A stretch of DNA of 64,000 nucleotides. Origin: Micromonospora echinospora. Its GTDB lineage: Bacteria > Actinomycetota > Actinomycetes > Mycobacteriales > Micromonosporaceae. Shown here piece after piece: positions 62,864-64,000 of this stretch (the first letter of the stretch is position 1; each line of letters opens with the position of its first letter). The translations under genes were made by a program, and so were the position numbers. The notes under the pieces were generated by a model. The model saw only the letters and a list, made by a program, of their open reading frames with translations, ran no database searches and was not told the origin of the DNA. The stretch spans positions 3,658,001 to 3,722,000 of the forward strand of contig NZ_LT607413.1 in assembly GCF_900091495.1 (NCBI RefSeq). Direction: 5' to 3'.

Positions 62864-63712
62864 TCAGGTGCCGGTGGGTCGCCACAGCCAGCGCAGCGCG
62901 TCCGGCAGGAGGACGCCGCCGTGGTTAGGGCTGTGGCCGCCATCGCCGAGCACGAGCCGGAAGTCATAGCCGGCTTCGGCCAGAGCTGCGGCGACGCGCA
63001 GGTTGTTGGCGAGCCAGTTCCGTTGCGGCTCGTTCCAATGCAGATCTCGGTGACCTGCCTGCATGAAGATGCGTAGCGGCTTGCGGGCAACGCTGGGGAT
63101 CATCTCAGGGTAGGGGTTTCCGTCGGGCATCTGCACGAAGCTGGACAGGCAGCACATCACGCGACGGAACTTGTCTGGGCGGAGCCACGCGGCAGTGAAT
63201 GCGCCGTTGCCGCCGCTGCTGCCTCCACAGATGCCCCACTGGTCCGCGTCATCGGTGATCGAGTAGCGCTGCATGACATGCGGGATGATCTCGGCCAACA
63301 GGAAAGTGGCTAGGCGATCGTCGGACGCATCGTACTCGACGTTGCGGTTCTTGGGGTTCTCGGTGCCTGCAAGGATGCCGGGGGCGACGAACAGGCCGAT
63401 GGTGACCGGGATGTCACCGCGGTGGATGAGGTTGTCCAGGACTATCGCGCCCCGGACTTCTCCCTCCGGATCGAGGTACCACCGTCCGTCTAGGAACACG
63501 ATCAGCGACGCGGGCTCCGACGGGTCGTATTGAGCGGGCAGGTGGACCCAGAACTTCCGAGAGGTGCCCGGATAGACGGCGCTGTGGTCCCAGCCGAACT
63601 CGATGGTCTGACCAACGGGCACGTCCGGCTGCCGGTACGAATCTGGGCCGTGGGCATAGCGAACGTCCGACTGGTCTACGGGAAGGGAATGGAACGGCAC
63701 CACTAGGGTCAC
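62864..63712 (-). CDS. Esterase of the esterase D / enterochelin esterase-like family
   Basis: 282 aa. An alpha/beta-hydrolase with an N-terminal strand region (SRKFWVHLPAQYDPSEPASLIVFLDGRWYLDPEG), the nucleophile Ser in WGICGGSSGGNGAFTAAW, and a His near the end in DGGHSPNHGGVLLPDALRWLW. Asp is probably in MQAGHRDLHWNEPQRNW. It lacks a signal peptide, so it is intracellular unless the start is wrong. Codon use is less GC-biased than most of the window, consistent with recent transfer. The start (GTG 63712) has no strong ribosome-binding site. Confidence 0.85.
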   Translation of the reverse strand: MTLVVPFHSLPVDQSDVRYAHGPDSYRQPDVPVGQTIEFGWDHSAVYPGTSRKFWVHLPAQYDPSEPASLIVFLDGRWYLDPEGEVRGAIVLDNLIHRGDIPVTIGLFVAPGILAGTENPKNRNVEYDASDDRLATFLLAEIIPHVMQRYSITDDADQWGICGGSSGGNGAFTAAWLRPDKFRRVMCCLSSFVQMPDGNPYPEMIPSVARKPLRIFMQAGHRDLHWNEPQRNWLANNLRVAAALAEAGYDFRLVLGDGGHSPNHGGVLLPDALRWLWRPTGT

Positions 63713-64000
63713 TCGGGCACGCTATGCGCCGTCGTTCCGACCGGGCAACGAGGTTTCACATCCGCTCATCGGCTGAGCCATGAGCGGGCACCAGCGATGA
63801 CCGCCCCGTCACTTAACGTGATGATCTAACTCTCGCTCTGGGCTTGAAGCAAGGGGGCAGGTGGAGCCGAAACCTAAAGCATCTTGGAGCCGGAATTGGC
63901 AAAATGGGTGCTTGGCGGCTAGCGCTAGGCTTTTAAGATCCCTAGAGTTTCAGGTGCCGCGTGTCGACGTGGTTATTCGGTAGCAATGCCGTGCTCTGCG
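63713..64000. other. Right end of the window, low-GC noncoding
   Basis: 288 bases with clearly lower GC than elsewhere (for example cttttaagatccctagagtt near 63930-63949). I see no gene or structured RNA in it. Confidence 0.5.

Larger units (their letters stand above)
61122..64000. mobile_element. Edge of a probable integrated element (partial)
   Basis: The segment starts at the half tRNA. It has low gene density, several unknown genes, repeats, and by eye lower GC than the rest, especially from 63720 on. No integrase, excisionase or replication gene is seen inside the window, so the element is inferred from the att-like junction and composition only. The intact tRNA-Gly(UCC) and any integrase should lie to the right, outside the window. 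Confidence 0.5.

Overview
The window is high-GC actinobacterial DNA with many GTG starts, short spacing, ATGA/GTGA stop-start overlaps and very few T-tailed terminators. The gene set (otsA beside a fused otsB-GH15, ettA, group II truncated haemoglobin, class F sortase, mycobacteria-like DUF5130/pepN/rpiB block, cobalamin genes scattered in small groups, encapsulin-type shell gene in a biosynthetic cluster) suggests a member of the Micromonosporaceae, probably Micromonospora. That placement is inference; no rRNA is present.

Layout. 1-16.4 kb: cobalamin and housekeeping genes. The 3' end of cobD runs into cobQ, followed by a lipoprotein, a rhodanese, a P-loop kinase, an M20 peptidase, an ATP-dependent DNA ligase, SURF1, a CobB homologue with degraded motifs coupled to a GNAT, a class A penicillin-binding protein, then cobC-cobT-cysG. 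16.4-20.4 kb: trehalose operon otsA then an otsB-GH15 fusion. 20.7-34.5 kb: ettA with a thioesterase, a YbjN protein, glbO, an MFS pump, an MscS channel, an HNH protein, a sortase with a possible partner, an Lrp regulator divergent from tryptophan 2,3-dioxygenase, an amidase and two small conserved proteins. 34.6-41.4 kb: pepN, a DsbA-like oxidoreductase, DUF1015, rpiB and small hypotheticals. 41.7-44.8 kb: a secreted hydrolase and a trypsin-like protease, divergent.

45.1-52.7 kb is the most interesting region. It is one plus-strand cluster: a single-module NRPS-like A-T-R enzyme, an aldo/keto reductase, a sulfotransferase, a protein whose C-terminal half reads as an HK97-fold capsid (a natural-product or family 3 type encapsulin shell) and an MFS exporter. 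The sulfotransferase and shell genes overlap by four bases. A DAO-type flavoenzyme faces the cluster. The simplest model is that a carrier-bound amino acid is reduced to an aldehyde or alcohol, modified further by the reductase and sulfotransferase, possibly inside a protein shell, and exported.

52.8-60.8 kb: two paralogous secreted subtilases, one with eroded active-site motifs, a HEAT-repeat protein, two lipoproteins, a methyltransferase and a CPCC protein. From about 61.1 kb the sequence changes. A terminator and the 3' half of a tRNA-Gly(UCC) mark a likely attachment site. The rest of the window has fewer genes and looks lower in GC, as expected for the edge of an integrated element whose other end lies outside the window.

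At least eight genes have a TANNNT hexamer 6-9 nt upstream of the start codon and no clear Shine-Dalgarno sequence, consistent with leaderless transcripts. No CRISPR array, complete tRNA, rRNA or insertion sequence was found.
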